Shown in pieces: positions 36,908 to 44,901 of a stretch of 64,000 bases of DNA. Numbering within the stretch: position 1 is the stretch's first letter; each line of letters opens with the position of its first letter. The notes under the pieces are model-generated. The model ran no database searches, was not told the DNA's origin, and saw only the letters and a program-made list of their open reading frames with translations. The DNA is from SP5GCR1 sp965199685 (GTDB taxonomy: Bacteria > Pseudomonadota > Gammaproteobacteria > Poriferisulfidales > Oxydemutatoraceae). The translations under genes were made by a program, and so were the position numbers. Location: positions 1,116,001-1,180,000 of the forward strand of contig OZ241323.1 in assembly GCA_965199685.1 (NCBI GenBank), given 5' to 3'.

Positions 36908-38191
36908 ATGGAATCTCAAATAACCGTACCGAATGTAGACGACTTTGATGTTGTTGAAATCAGCGAGATATTAGTCACTCTTGGCGATACCATCAATGCA
37001 GATGACAGCGTCGTGACTTTGGAAAGTGAAAAAGCGGCGATGGAAATCCCGTCTCCTCAACCGGGAGTAATCAAAAACATACATGTAAAAGTAGGCGATG
37101 CGGTTAAAACCAATACTTTGTTAGTTACACTGGAAACAGACACAGACACAAATCAAGCCGAGACTACAGGACTCGAATCTGTAACACCAAGCGAAGACAC
37201 AACAGCAAGCCAAACCACTACACCACCTCAAGAGGAACCACAAACTCAAGCTACAGATAAAGAAGTATCGGCTATGCAACAACAAACGCCTGATGCTATT
37301 GCCTTAGAAGATACCACGGCACTGCGTGCCAGCCCTTCGGTAAGACGTTTTGCTCGTGAGCTTGGTGTCAAGCTCTCAGCAGTCGCTGGCACTGGTGCTA
37401 AAGGGCGGATTACCAGAGCGGATATTGCTCAATACTTTCGCACTGCGGTTTCATCGGCAACGCAAAGTACATTGACAACAAAACGAGTTGACTACAAACG
37501 TTTCGGCAATATACGAACTGAAAATATCGGCAGAGTACAACGTGCAGCTGCCGAACATCTGCAAAACACATGGCAAACCATCCCGCATGTATGGCAACAC
37601 GGTGAAGCTGATATAGGTGAATTGGAAGACTACCGCAAACAACACTTTAATGGAGCTAAAAAATCAAGCAAAATTACCTTATTACCTTTTCTAATCAAAG
37701 CATTGGCACACTCGTTAAAAGAATTCCCTCGCTTTAATGCTTATTTAGAAGACTCTAAAACCATTTTGCTTAGAGATTATTATCACATCGGCTTTGTGGT
37801 TGATACCGAACATGGCTTGTTTGTGCCGGTGATACAAGATGTGGATCAAAAAGATATTAAAACCATAAACGGTGAACTCAAACAACTGGCGCAACGAGCC
37901 GAAGCAGGCAAATTAAGTGTTGGCGATATGTCTGGAGGTTGCATCAGCATCAGTAATCTAGGTGGGCTTGATAGTGGCACATTTACACCGATAATCAATG
38001 CACCCGAAGCGGCGATTTTGGGTATCAGCCGGGCCCGCACCACACCTGTTTGGGATGGCAAACAATTCGTACCCAAGCTAATGCTACCGTTGCATCTATC
38101 CTACGATCATCGCTTGAATAACGGTGTTGCTGCAGTAAATTTTCTTAATCATTACAAAGCATTATTGTCTAAATCTGATATTTTCAAGTAG
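36908..38191 (+). CDS. aceF: Dihydrolipoyllysine acetyltransferase (PDH E2)
   Basis: 427 residues. One lipoyl domain (residues 1-78, lipoylated Lys42 in ESEKAAME), a ~60-residue Thr/Gln-rich linker, a peripheral-subunit-binding domain (about 138-177, SPSVRRFARELGV), and the acetyltransferase domain. The catalytic motif near the C-terminus reads DHRLNNG, with Asn where many E2s have Asp; Azotobacter-type E2p also uses Asn there, so activity is expected. Only one lipoyl domain compared with three in E. coli. Sits between aceE and lpd. Confidence 0.96.
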   Translation: MESQITVPNVDDFDVVEISEILVTLGDTINADDSVVTLESEKAAMEIPSPQPGVIKNIHVKVGDAVKTNTLLVTLETDTDTNQAETTGLESVTPSEDTTASQTTTPPQEEPQTQATDKEVSAMQQQTPDAIALEDTTALRASPSVRRFARELGVKLSAVAGTGAKGRITRADIAQYFRTAVSSATQSTLTTKRVDYKRFGNIRTENIGRVQRAAAEHLQNTWQTIPHVWQHGEADIGELEDYRKQHFNGAKKSSKITLLPFLIKALAHSLKEFPRFNAYLEDSKTILLRDYYHIGFVVDTEHGLFVPVIQDVDQKDIKTINGELKQLAQRAEAGKLSVGDMSGGCISISNLGGLDSGTFTPIINAPEAAILGISRARTTPVWDGKQFVPKLMLPLHLSYDHRLNNGVAAVNFLNHYKALLSKSDIFK

Positions 38192-38197
38192 GAGCTG

Positions 38198-39625
38198 ATG
38201 AGCGCAACTTCTACTCAACCGCAAAGCAACGAACATCTAGTCGTCATCGGCGGCGGACCCGGCGGCTATAGTGCAGCGTTCAGAGCTGCCGACTTAGGTT
38301 TTGAGGTCACGCTCGTTGAGCGTTATCCGGTATTGGGTGGTGTTTGCTTGAATGTGGGTTGTATTCCGTCCAAAACATTGCTTCATGCAAGTGCAGTGAT
38401 TAGGGCTGCACAAGGTTTGAAAGAGCAAGGCATCGTCTTTGATGCTCCCGAAATCAAACCCAAGGCATTGATGCAATTCAAAGACTCGGTCATCGCACGT
38501 TTGAACAAAGGGCTTGCTACACTTGCCAAAAAGCGACATATCCGAATAATACACGATACTGCCTGCTTCCATTCCGAACACGAATTAAAACTGACCGAGT
38601 CATCAAAGACTATAGGCTTTGACAAAGCAATTATTGCAACCGGCTCGCGCAACCGGCGTATAGAAAATAAAACAGATGATACACAACTTATGTATTCGGG
38701 TGATGCCTTGAACATAAAGCATGTTCCTAGTCGGTTGTTGATTGTGGGCGGCGGTATCATCGGCATAGAAAATGCCTTTATCTATCAAGGGCTTGGATCG
38801 GCAGTTGAAATTGCCGAACTCCAACCGCAATTACTTGATATGTGTGATAGCGATATAAGTAAACCACTGCTAGACCAATTGAACAACATTTGTGATGTGA
38901 TCTACACCCAAGCCCAAGTTGGCAAAATTGAAAATGATAAAAACCGATTGCTTGCGGAAATAAAAACACCAGACACTACTATCACTCGCCACTACGATGC
39001 CGTTTTGATTAGCACCGGGAGATTACCGAATAGCGACATACTCAAACTTGATGCTATCAATTTGCTAACCGACGATAACGGATTTATCATGGTTGATGAG
39101 TGTATGCGTACTAATGTGACCGATATTTATGCAGTCGGTGATGTTATTGGCAATCCGATGCTCGCTCACAAAGCATCGCATCAAGGCAAAGTTGCAGCCG
39201 AACACGCTGCCGGGATGCGGGTTTCTTTCAGCGATGAAGCGATTCCGTCGGTTATCTACAGCGACCCTGAACTCGCCTGGGTTGGAATCACTGAAAAGAT
39301 GGCGCGCAAAGCAGGAATAGATTGTCAAAGCGCAGTATTTCCATGGCAAGCGAGCGGGCGCGCGCTTGGCACAAAACGAGGCGATGGCTTGAGTAAGTTA
39401 ATCTATCATAGCGAAAGCAAGAAATTATTGGGCGGTGCCGTTTGTGGTGCAGGTGCCGACGAATTGATTGCAGAAATAGCCCTAGCACTTGAGATGGATA
39501 GCGATCTCTATGATGTTGCTTTAAGCGTACATCCTCACCCTACTTATGCGGAAACCATATCACAAACTGCAGAACTGGCATTAGGTACGGTTACCGAACT
39601 TTATACCGGCATCCCGAATAAATGA
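38198..39625 (+). CDS. lpdA: Dihydrolipoamide dehydrogenase (E3)
   Basis: 475 residues. FAD-binding VVIGGGPGGYSAAFRAADLG, redox-active disulfide Cys50-LNVG-Cys55, NAD-binding LLIVGGGIIGIE, FAD motif TDIYAVGD, and the His-Glu dyad in HPHPTYAE. Reoxidises the lipoyl group of AceF. The ATG follows a GGAGCTG ribosome site 6 nt after aceF. Its 3' end abuts the oppositely oriented tRNA-Glu. Confidence 0.97.
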   Translation: MSATSTQPQSNEHLVVIGGGPGGYSAAFRAADLGFEVTLVERYPVLGGVCLNVGCIPSKTLLHASAVIRAAQGLKEQGIVFDAPEIKPKALMQFKDSVIARLNKGLATLAKKRHIRIIHDTACFHSEHELKLTESSKTIGFDKAIIATGSRNRRIENKTDDTQLMYSGDALNIKHVPSRLLIVGGGIIGIENAFIYQGLGSAVEIAELQPQLLDMCDSDISKPLLDQLNNICDVIYTQAQVGKIENDKNRLLAEIKTPDTTITRHYDAVLISTGRLPNSDILKLDAINLLTDDNGFIMVDECMRTNVTDIYAVGDVIGNPMLAHKASHQGKVAAEHAAGMRVSFSDEAIPSVIYSDPELAWVGITEKMARKAGIDCQSAVFPWQASGRALGTKRGDGLSKLIYHSESKKLLGGAVCGAGADELIAEIALALEMDSDLYDVALSVHPHPTYAETISQTAELALGTVTELYTGIPNK

Positions 39626-39627
39626 TA

Positions 39628-39704
39628 TGGCGTCCCCAAGGGGATTCGAACCCCTGTTGCCGCCGTGAAAGGGCGAAGTCCTAGGCCAACTAGACGATGG
39701 GGAC
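39628..39704 (-). tRNA. tRNA-Glu (TTC)
   Basis: Cloverleaf on the minus strand: acceptor GTCCCC…GGGGAC, anticodon stem-loop CCGCCCTTTCACGGC with anticodon TTC, T-arm GGTTCGAATCC, and encoded CCA. Convergent with lpd, 2 nt after its stop. Confidence 0.97.
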
Positions 39705-39753
39705 GCAATAGAAGTGTAAATTGTGACGATAAGTTGCCTTTATGTCAAGTAGA

Positions 39754-40239
39754 TTATGAAGTGTATAGTGCTTGAGGGCTGACCACGATGCCGTCGCTGT
39801 CTGCATAGAGCCAATCACCAGGCTTGCAACTTACACCACCGAAGTTCACTTCTATATTGCAAGTGCCTCTATCCTTCTTTTCACTTTTGCGCGGATTAGT
39901 AGCAAGTGCTTTAACGCCTATCTTCAAGTTGGCAATGATATCGCTGTCTCTGATACAGCCGTTGATTACAACACCGCGCCAGTGATTATCTATTGCCAGC
40001 TGTGCCAATAAGTCACCCAACAGCGCACAACGTTTTGAGCCACCACCGTCAACGAGTAACACCCTATTGCGCCCTGCTTCTTGCAGTGTTTTTTTTACGA
40101 ACGAATTGTCTTCAAAGCATTGCACAGTTGCAATCTCGCCGTGGAAAGCTGTCACACCACCGTAGTCTTTTAATGGCAACGCTATATGTTGCAATTCTTG
40201 TAAATGTGTATCGCACAAATCTGCTGTTTTGATAGTCAT
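39754..40239 (-). CDS. rraA: RraA family protein (regulator of ribonuclease E activity)
   Basis: 161 residues, full RraA length. The family core is visible: LLVDGGGSKRCALLGDLLAQLA, VINGCIRDSD and KPGDWLYADSDGIVV. RraA binds and inhibits RNase E; close relatives are aldolases, and the GxxR-D pattern (NGCIRDSD) is shared by both, so the annotation rests on overall similarity and length. Confidence 0.93.
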   Translation of the reverse strand: MTIKTADLCDTHLQELQHIALPLKDYGGVTAFHGEIATVQCFEDNSFVKKTLQEAGRNRVLLVDGGGSKRCALLGDLLAQLAIDNHWRGVVINGCIRDSDIIANLKIGVKALATNPRKSEKKDRGTCNIEVNFGGVSCKPGDWLYADSDGIVVSPQALYTS

Positions 40240-40274
40240 CCTTTATTCCTGATTGTTCGTGAGTGATTTAATAA

Positions 40275-40724
40275 TTAGTTGAGTTTATATTTTACCGTAA
40301 ATCGCTGTTTACGATAACCTGCGATAGCCACCGCTTCGATTAACGGAGATTTTATCAATATGTCGCGCAGCTGTTCGTTTTGCTTTTGATCTTGATAACT
40401 CGTTTTGAATTTTAATTCTACACCGTCGTCTTTATAGACGGTCGCAGTGCGCGGTGAGCTTTGCAAACGCGGCCAGTCTGCCATCTCGGTTTGGATTTGT
40501 GTAACTCTGTTCCTCCACGCTGTACGATCGCCTCTTAAATAATAAACTTTTAACTGTTCTGGTACATAACTGATAAGTACTTGCTTTAATACGACCGTCT
40601 CCGCTTCCGATATTTTATCTCCACTATCAATGTTATATACCGCAACGCTTGCCAGTATCGCTAAAATCGTAACCGCAATCAATATCTCTATTAATGTGAA
40701 ACCGTAGTCTTTCTTTGAATTCAT
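40275..40724 (-). CDS. Type IV prepilin-like protein
   Basis: 149 residues. A class III prepilin leader MNSKKDYG is cleaved before FTLIEILIAVTILAILASVAVYN, with Glu5 of the mature protein present. The C-terminal domain has a weak GspG/GspH-like layout. Exported and processed by a prepilin peptidase; assembles with type IV pili or a type II secretion pseudopilus. It is alone here, with no other pilus genes, so its machine must be elsewhere. Confidence 0.85.
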   Translation of the reverse strand: MNSKKDYGFTLIEILIAVTILAILASVAVYNIDSGDKISEAETVVLKQVLISYVPEQLKVYYLRGDRTAWRNRVTQIQTEMADWPRLQSSPRTATVYKDDGVELKFKTSYQDQKQNEQLRDILIKSPLIEAVAIAGYRKQRFTVKYKLN

Positions 40725-40820
40725 AAATAACTCCCCTATTTGCTTGCCTCTATCATGCCGATAAGCATACTGCAGATATATCGGAATAGAACCAGTGTCG
40801 GTTCAGTTGAAGTCTTTTAG

Positions 40821-41255
40821 CTAGAAAGGTAGTTGCAATATCAGACTCACAATCGAAACATTTAGAAGGGTCGTTGCCATAACCATTCCAAACATTCTTC
40901 GGAATAACTTTGTTTCCATCTGTGAAATCTTAAGTTCCATATCCTTGATATCGGCTTTGGTCGCCATGTCTTTGATGTCGGCCTTGGTTGCCATTCTCAA
41001 TTCTATGTCTTTGATATCGGCTTTAGTTGCCATTCTCAATTCTATATCTCTGATATCAGCTTTGGTTGCCATATCTCTGATATCAGCTTTGGTTGCCATA
41101 TCTCTGATATCAGCTTTGGTTGCCATATCTTTGACAGCATTCTTAACTGTGGTGTCAATAATGTAGATAAGACTCTCTATTGCCAAACCAATCTCTTCCT
41201 TGGTTGTGCCGGGAATCTTCGTTAGCGTCTGATGAAAAAGTGAGTCGTATATCAT
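40821..41255 (-). CDS. Small coiled-coil membrane protein, family member 3
   Basis: 144 residues, ATG preceded by AGGAGATATATC. After MIYDSLFHQTLTKIPGTTKEEIGLAIESL comes a coiled coil built from seven tandem ATKADI(R/K)D(M/I) units, three of which carry an additional ELRM or ELKI insert. A C-terminal hydrophobic helix (MFGMVMATTLLNVSIVSLILQL) follows. The DNA repeat is short and near-perfect, so copy number probably varies. Relative of the proteins at 21129 and 29653 with a different N-terminus. Confidence 0.8.
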   Translation of the reverse strand: MIYDSLFHQTLTKIPGTTKEEIGLAIESLIYIIDTTVKNAVKDMATKADIRDMATKADIRDMATKADIRDIELRMATKADIKDIELRMATKADIKDMATKADIKDMELKISQMETKLFRRMFGMVMATTLLNVSIVSLILQLPF

Positions 41256-41623
41256 GATATATCTCCTATTCGGTTAATGATTATAAATAAATACTTGCCT
41301 TGCAGCAAGGACGAATTTGCAATACTAACCTACAAATACAGCCTGTGAAGCGATAAAAAATGAACGGTAGTAAATATCCGACGAATGACAGGATAGAACC
41401 GCCGATTGAGCCGAGTGAACCTGCCACTTGAGCCAGTAGGTCAAGTGGCGTAACTTTTTACAAAATCTAAATATTGTGTTCGTTAAAAATAGTACTTATG
41501 TCAAAATCAATCGGCGTGACGTTGTGCAGAACCCCAACATATTGCTAAACGCATAAATTACAAAATGCATAAGCCTGCCACCTCTCCAAAGAAAAGGAAT
41601 ACCACGTTTTCAACAGCCCCAAA
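41256..41623 (+). repeat. Composite nested hairpin repeat region
   Basis: Complete composite: type A left arm GCCGATTGA (41401-41409), GCCGAGTGAACCT, type B hairpin (41423-41431 / 41441-41449), GTAACTTTTTACAAAATCTAAATATTGTG…, then type A right arm TCAATCGGC (41507-41515) and GTGACGTTGTGCAGAACC. Followed by ATTGCTAAACGCAT… and CCTCTCCAAAGAAAAGG. No gene; rplY and pth, often next to prs, are absent. Confidence 0.85.
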
Positions 41624-42583
41624 TCAAACTTCGGGGAATAATTTACTAATAGATTGTTCTTGGTGGATACTTGAAATTGCTTCCGCAAGCATTGCGGATA
41701 CGCTAATTTGTCGAATGTTGGCACACTGCTCGGCAGCCTTGGAAAGCGGGATGGTGTCTGTGACTACGACTTCGTTTATCACTGATTGCGCAATGCGTTC
41801 AATCGCTGGCCCCGACAATACCGGATGGGTGGCATAAGCACTCACCTTAAGGGCACCGTTTTCTTTTAGAGCTTTCGCTGCTGCGCATAGGGTTCCGGCA
41901 GTATCAACGATATCGTCTATGATGATACAAGATTTATCTTTCACGTTACCGATTACGTTCATCACTCGGTTCTCGTTGGGACGAGGACGTCGCTTATCTA
42001 TAATTGCAAGATCCGAATCACCCAATCGTTTAGCCAAAGCTCGCGCCCGCACAACACCTCCTACGTCGGGAGACACGATGATTTTATCACCTTGATAATG
42101 TTTATTGATATCGTCCAATAACACTGGTGACGCGTAGATATTGTCAATCGGGAAACTAAAGAAACCTTGTATTTGATCGGCGTGCAAATCCACGATGAGT
42201 GCGCGGTTCGCTTGTACGCCATTAATCATATCGGCAACTACTTTAGCCGAGATTGGAACTCTGGCATAACGCAAACGGCGATCTTGTCGGCAGTAGCCAA
42301 AATAAGGAATGACTGCAGTAATCCTCCCTGCAGAAGCACGATGCAGGGCATCAGTCATAATTAACAATTCCATTAGATATTCGGCAGGCGTGAAAATAGG
42401 CTGCATAATAAAAACATCCTTGCCTCTAACATTTTCAAGAATTTCTATACGCACTTCACCGTCGCTGAAACGGTCAACTAAGGCTTTGCCTAAATTAATT
42501 TGCAAATGAGCGGCTATTTTTTTTGCCAGCTCAGGGTTCGCGGTGCCGCTGAATAATGCAATTTTTTTTCTTTTATTTTCCAT
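41624..42583 (-). CDS. prs: Ribose-phosphate pyrophosphokinase
   Basis: 319 residues, normal length. Makes PRPP from ribose 5-phosphate and ATP. Signature stretches: FSDGEVRIEI, IPYFGYCRQDRR, the flexible-loop DKRRPRPN, and the PRPP-binding CIIIDDIVDTAGT. Located after tRNA-Gln and ispE in the gammaproteobacterial lolB-ispE-tRNA-prs order. Its 3' end lies in repeat DNA (CCCC…GGGG weak hairpin over the stop). Confidence 0.97.
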   Translation of the reverse strand: MENKRKKIALFSGTANPELAKKIAAHLQINLGKALVDRFSDGEVRIEILENVRGKDVFIMQPIFTPAEYLMELLIMTDALHRASAGRITAVIPYFGYCRQDRRLRYARVPISAKVVADMINGVQANRALIVDLHADQIQGFFSFPIDNIYASPVLLDDINKHYQGDKIIVSPDVGGVVRARALAKRLGDSDLAIIDKRRPRPNENRVMNVIGNVKDKSCIIIDDIVDTAGTLCAAAKALKENGALKVSAYATHPVLSGPAIERIAQSVINEVVVTDTIPLSKAAEQCANIRQISVSAMLAEAISSIHQEQSISKLFPEV

Positions 42584-42601
42584 GTTAGTAATAACCGGTA
42601 G

Positions 42602-42676
42602 TGGCTGGGCCGGCAGGATTCGAACCTGCGAATGCCGGGATCAAAACCCGGTGCCTTACCACTTGGCGACGGCCCA
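42602..42676 (-). tRNA. tRNA-Gln (TTG)
   Basis: Minus-strand cloverleaf: acceptor TGGGCCG…CGGCCCA, anticodon stem-loop CCGGGTTTTGATCCCGG with anticodon TTG, T-arm AGGTTCGAATCCT, encoded CCA. Lies between ispE and prs, as in many gammaproteobacteria, and is probably processed from the same transcript. Confidence 0.97.
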
Positions 42677-42727
42677 AACGTATATCAACATCCAATGAGA
42701 TACGCATATTAACATAAATTACTGATT

Positions 42728-43543
42728 TCATTGATTAACGGGCATCTCATCAATACCCTGTGCAAGCAAATATCGCAGATGTGCGGGACAACTATTGGTC
42801 AACTCATTCGCTTGTGCTTTGCTTTCGCAAGATGCAAAAAAAGCACCACCCGAACCAGTCAAGTGCGCAGTACTACGACCGTTCAGCCAATCCATATCGG
42901 CAGCAATCTGCGGATATTCTTTTCTGACAATCGCTTCAAACACATTCGTAGTGCGTCCCGCCAGATAGTCTTTCATCGAAACCCTGACACAATCTCTTTT
43001 TAACTCAGGATGTTCAAACATCACAATGGTATTAATCTGATAAGGCGGAATAAACACAGCATACCAACGCGGTGGTAGATTCACCACCCGCAGAATCTCC
43101 CCTATCCCTTCTCCCCATGCGCTCTGAGCACTGATAAATAACGGGATATCGGCACCTAAGTCTTTACCATAAGCCATCAGTTGCATATCGTTCAAACGAC
43201 AATCCCACAACCGATTCAATACTTTGAGCGTGGTTGCTGCATCGGAACTTCCGCCGCCCAAACCCATTCCTGTAGGAATACACTTATGCAAATAGATATC
43301 AATCCCTTGTGGTGTATTGCAATGCTGCTGTAGAAGACGGGCAGCCTTGAATACCAAGTTATCTTGGAGCGGAATATCCACATTACATTGTAGGTTAATT
43401 GCATCGTCTGAGCGCACTTTGAAATCAAGCTCATCGTAGTAATCTATAAGTTGAAACAGAGTCTGCAATTCATGATAGCCGTCGGAACGACGTTTTGTAA
43501 TGTGCAGGAAAAGATTTAGTTTAGCAGGTGCCAAGTGTTTCAT
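42728..43543 (-). CDS. ispE: 4-diphosphocytidyl-2-C-methyl-D-erythritol kinase
   Basis: 271 residues. Fourth enzyme of the non-mevalonate isoprenoid pathway, a GHMP kinase. MKHLAPAKLNLFLHI at the N-terminus, ATP-binding PTGMGLGGGSSDAATTL, and TGSGGAFFASC near the C-terminus. Starts 9 nt after lolB. Confidence 0.97.
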   Translation of the reverse strand: MKHLAPAKLNLFLHITKRRSDGYHELQTLFQLIDYYDELDFKVRSDDAINLQCNVDIPLQDNLVFKAARLLQQHCNTPQGIDIYLHKCIPTGMGLGGGSSDAATTLKVLNRLWDCRLNDMQLMAYGKDLGADIPLFISAQSAWGEGIGEILRVVNLPPRWYAVFIPPYQINTIVMFEHPELKRDCVRVSMKDYLAGRTTNVFEAIVRKEYPQIAADMDWLNGRSTAHLTGSGGAFFASCESKAQANELTNSCPAHLRYLLAQGIDEMPVNQ

Positions 43544-43552
43544 AAAAACTAC

Positions 43553-44191
43553 TTAGCATGCAGAAGTTTTGACAATATTTGGAGGTGTCTGCCACGAGCG
43601 TATATTCAACCACAGCTGGGTCTGTGCCCGGCTTAATGTCAAACTGCCTGGCGACCAATCTAAACAATCATCGTCTCTATAATCGGTATAGCTTATAGTC
43701 CATTCGCTTTGTTTATAAAGTTGCAATCTACCTTGTGCATCAAACTCAATGCCAAAATAAGACTCGCTAGGGGCAGGTGCACCCAACAACCAGTAGTGCA
43801 AGCTCTCGATCGGCACTTCTGCACCTAGCATAGATTTAATCAACACCGAAGGATTGGATGCCTGTGTTTGCCTGCCTTTGGAGTCTATTGCCGATACACT
43901 ACCGTCTGACTGACTCTCTATAAGCATCAACCGCCGACCCAGCATATCGTTGAAAGTCATAGCAAACTCGTCTTCGCGTTGTGTCCATTGCATGATCCCC
44001 CGCCAACTCAATTTATCATGGCGTAGTGCTATCCTCATCCGCATATCCCATTGCGTATAGCTTGCGATACGCTCCTGCATGACCGACACCGCAGTATTGA
44101 CAACATCAGCTTCCAGCTTTAGAGGCTGTTGTTGCGAGCAGGCACCTAATAACAAGCAAAGTGCCGTTAAAAGGAATAAAAGATGTCTCAT
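43553..44191 (-). CDS. lolB: Outer-membrane lipoprotein receptor LolB
   Basis: 212 residues from ATG 44191, chosen because it gives a proper lipoprotein signal (MRHLLFLLTALCLLLGAC, lipobox LLGAC). The longer TTG frame enters repeat DNA. Accepts lipoproteins from LolA at the outer membrane. Moderately diverged sequence; W-rich beta domain (YTQWDMRMRIALRHDKLSWRGIMQW) and the conserved position upstream of ispE support the call. Confidence 0.9.
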   Translation of the reverse strand: MRHLLFLLTALCLLLGACSQQQPLKLEADVVNTAVSVMQERIASYTQWDMRMRIALRHDKLSWRGIMQWTQREDEFAMTFNDMLGRRLMLIESQSDGSVSAIDSKGRQTQASNPSVLIKSMLGAEVPIESLHYWLLGAPAPSESYFGIEFDAQGRLQLYKQSEWTISYTDYRDDDCLDWSPGSLTLSRAQTQLWLNIRSWQTPPNIVKTSAC

Positions 44192-44901
44192 AGAATTGTA
44201 GGGGCGGACTTGCACGTCCGCCCGAACGTATTGCGCCTGCAAATATAAAATCGTACGCCATCCGATTTATGGGGACCAAAACCAAGTGGCGCAAGCGGTT
44301 GCAGCTGTGCAGAACGGTACTTTAGGGAGGGCATGTTAGCCCTCCCCTACAGGTGGTTTGGGTACGCGTTGTATCAACACAAGATATTGTGCGAACATTC
44401 GGTAAATGGTTTGCATAATTTGGTGGCTCAAGCGGTTGGAATGGTGCAGAACGGTACTTTAGGGAGGGCATGTGAGGTTGTTGAAAAAGTATCTGCATTA
44501 GTACATTCCCCTCCTTTGGAGGGGTGGCAAGCGAAGCCTGACGGGGTGGTTGTGGTAGTTCTGCACTAGACAATTACCCTCTGCGGGTGCATAGCGGTAC
44601 TTTTTCAACAATCCCATGTTAGCCCTCCCCTACAGGTGGTTTGGGTACGCGTTGTATCAACACAAAATATTGTGCGAGCATTCGGTAAATGGTTTGCATA
44701 ATTTGGTGGCGCAAGCGGTTGCAGTTGTGCAGAACGGTACTTTAGGGAGGGCATGTTAGCCCTCCCCTACGGGTGGTTTGGGTACGCGTTGTATCAATAC
44801 AAGATATTGTGCGAGCATTCAGTAAATGGTTTGCATAATTTGGTGGCGCAAGCGGTTGAGTTCATGTGATAACGGTACTTTTACAACGATGCACCGTTGC
44901 T
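44192..44901. repeat. Tandem ~137-nt repeats with REP-like hairpins
   Basis: No gene. A unit running from TTAGCCCTCCCCTAC(A/G)GGTGGTTTGGGTACGCG through TTGTATCAA(C/T)ACAA…ATTGTGCGA(A/G)CATTC to GGTTTGCATAATTTGGTGG occurs three times (about 44334-44427, 44618-44712, 44757-44850). Perfect hairpins GGGAGGGC-ATGTTA-GCCCTCCC lie at 44325-44346 and 44745-44766. GGGCGGAC-TTGCAC-GTCCGCCC lies next to lolB (about 44203-44224). The CCCCTCC-TTT-GGAGGGG and CAGGC-type hairpins lie near 44508-44545. Confidence 0.85.

Noticed and set aside
36908..38191. AceF inactivated by Asp to Asn in the HRxxDG motif
   Set aside because: Asn at this position is known in active Azotobacter-type E2p enzymes; the remainder of the domain is intact.
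44325..44890. CRISPR array
   Set aside because: The repeat unit is ~137 nt with no regular unique spacers, and there are no cas genes.
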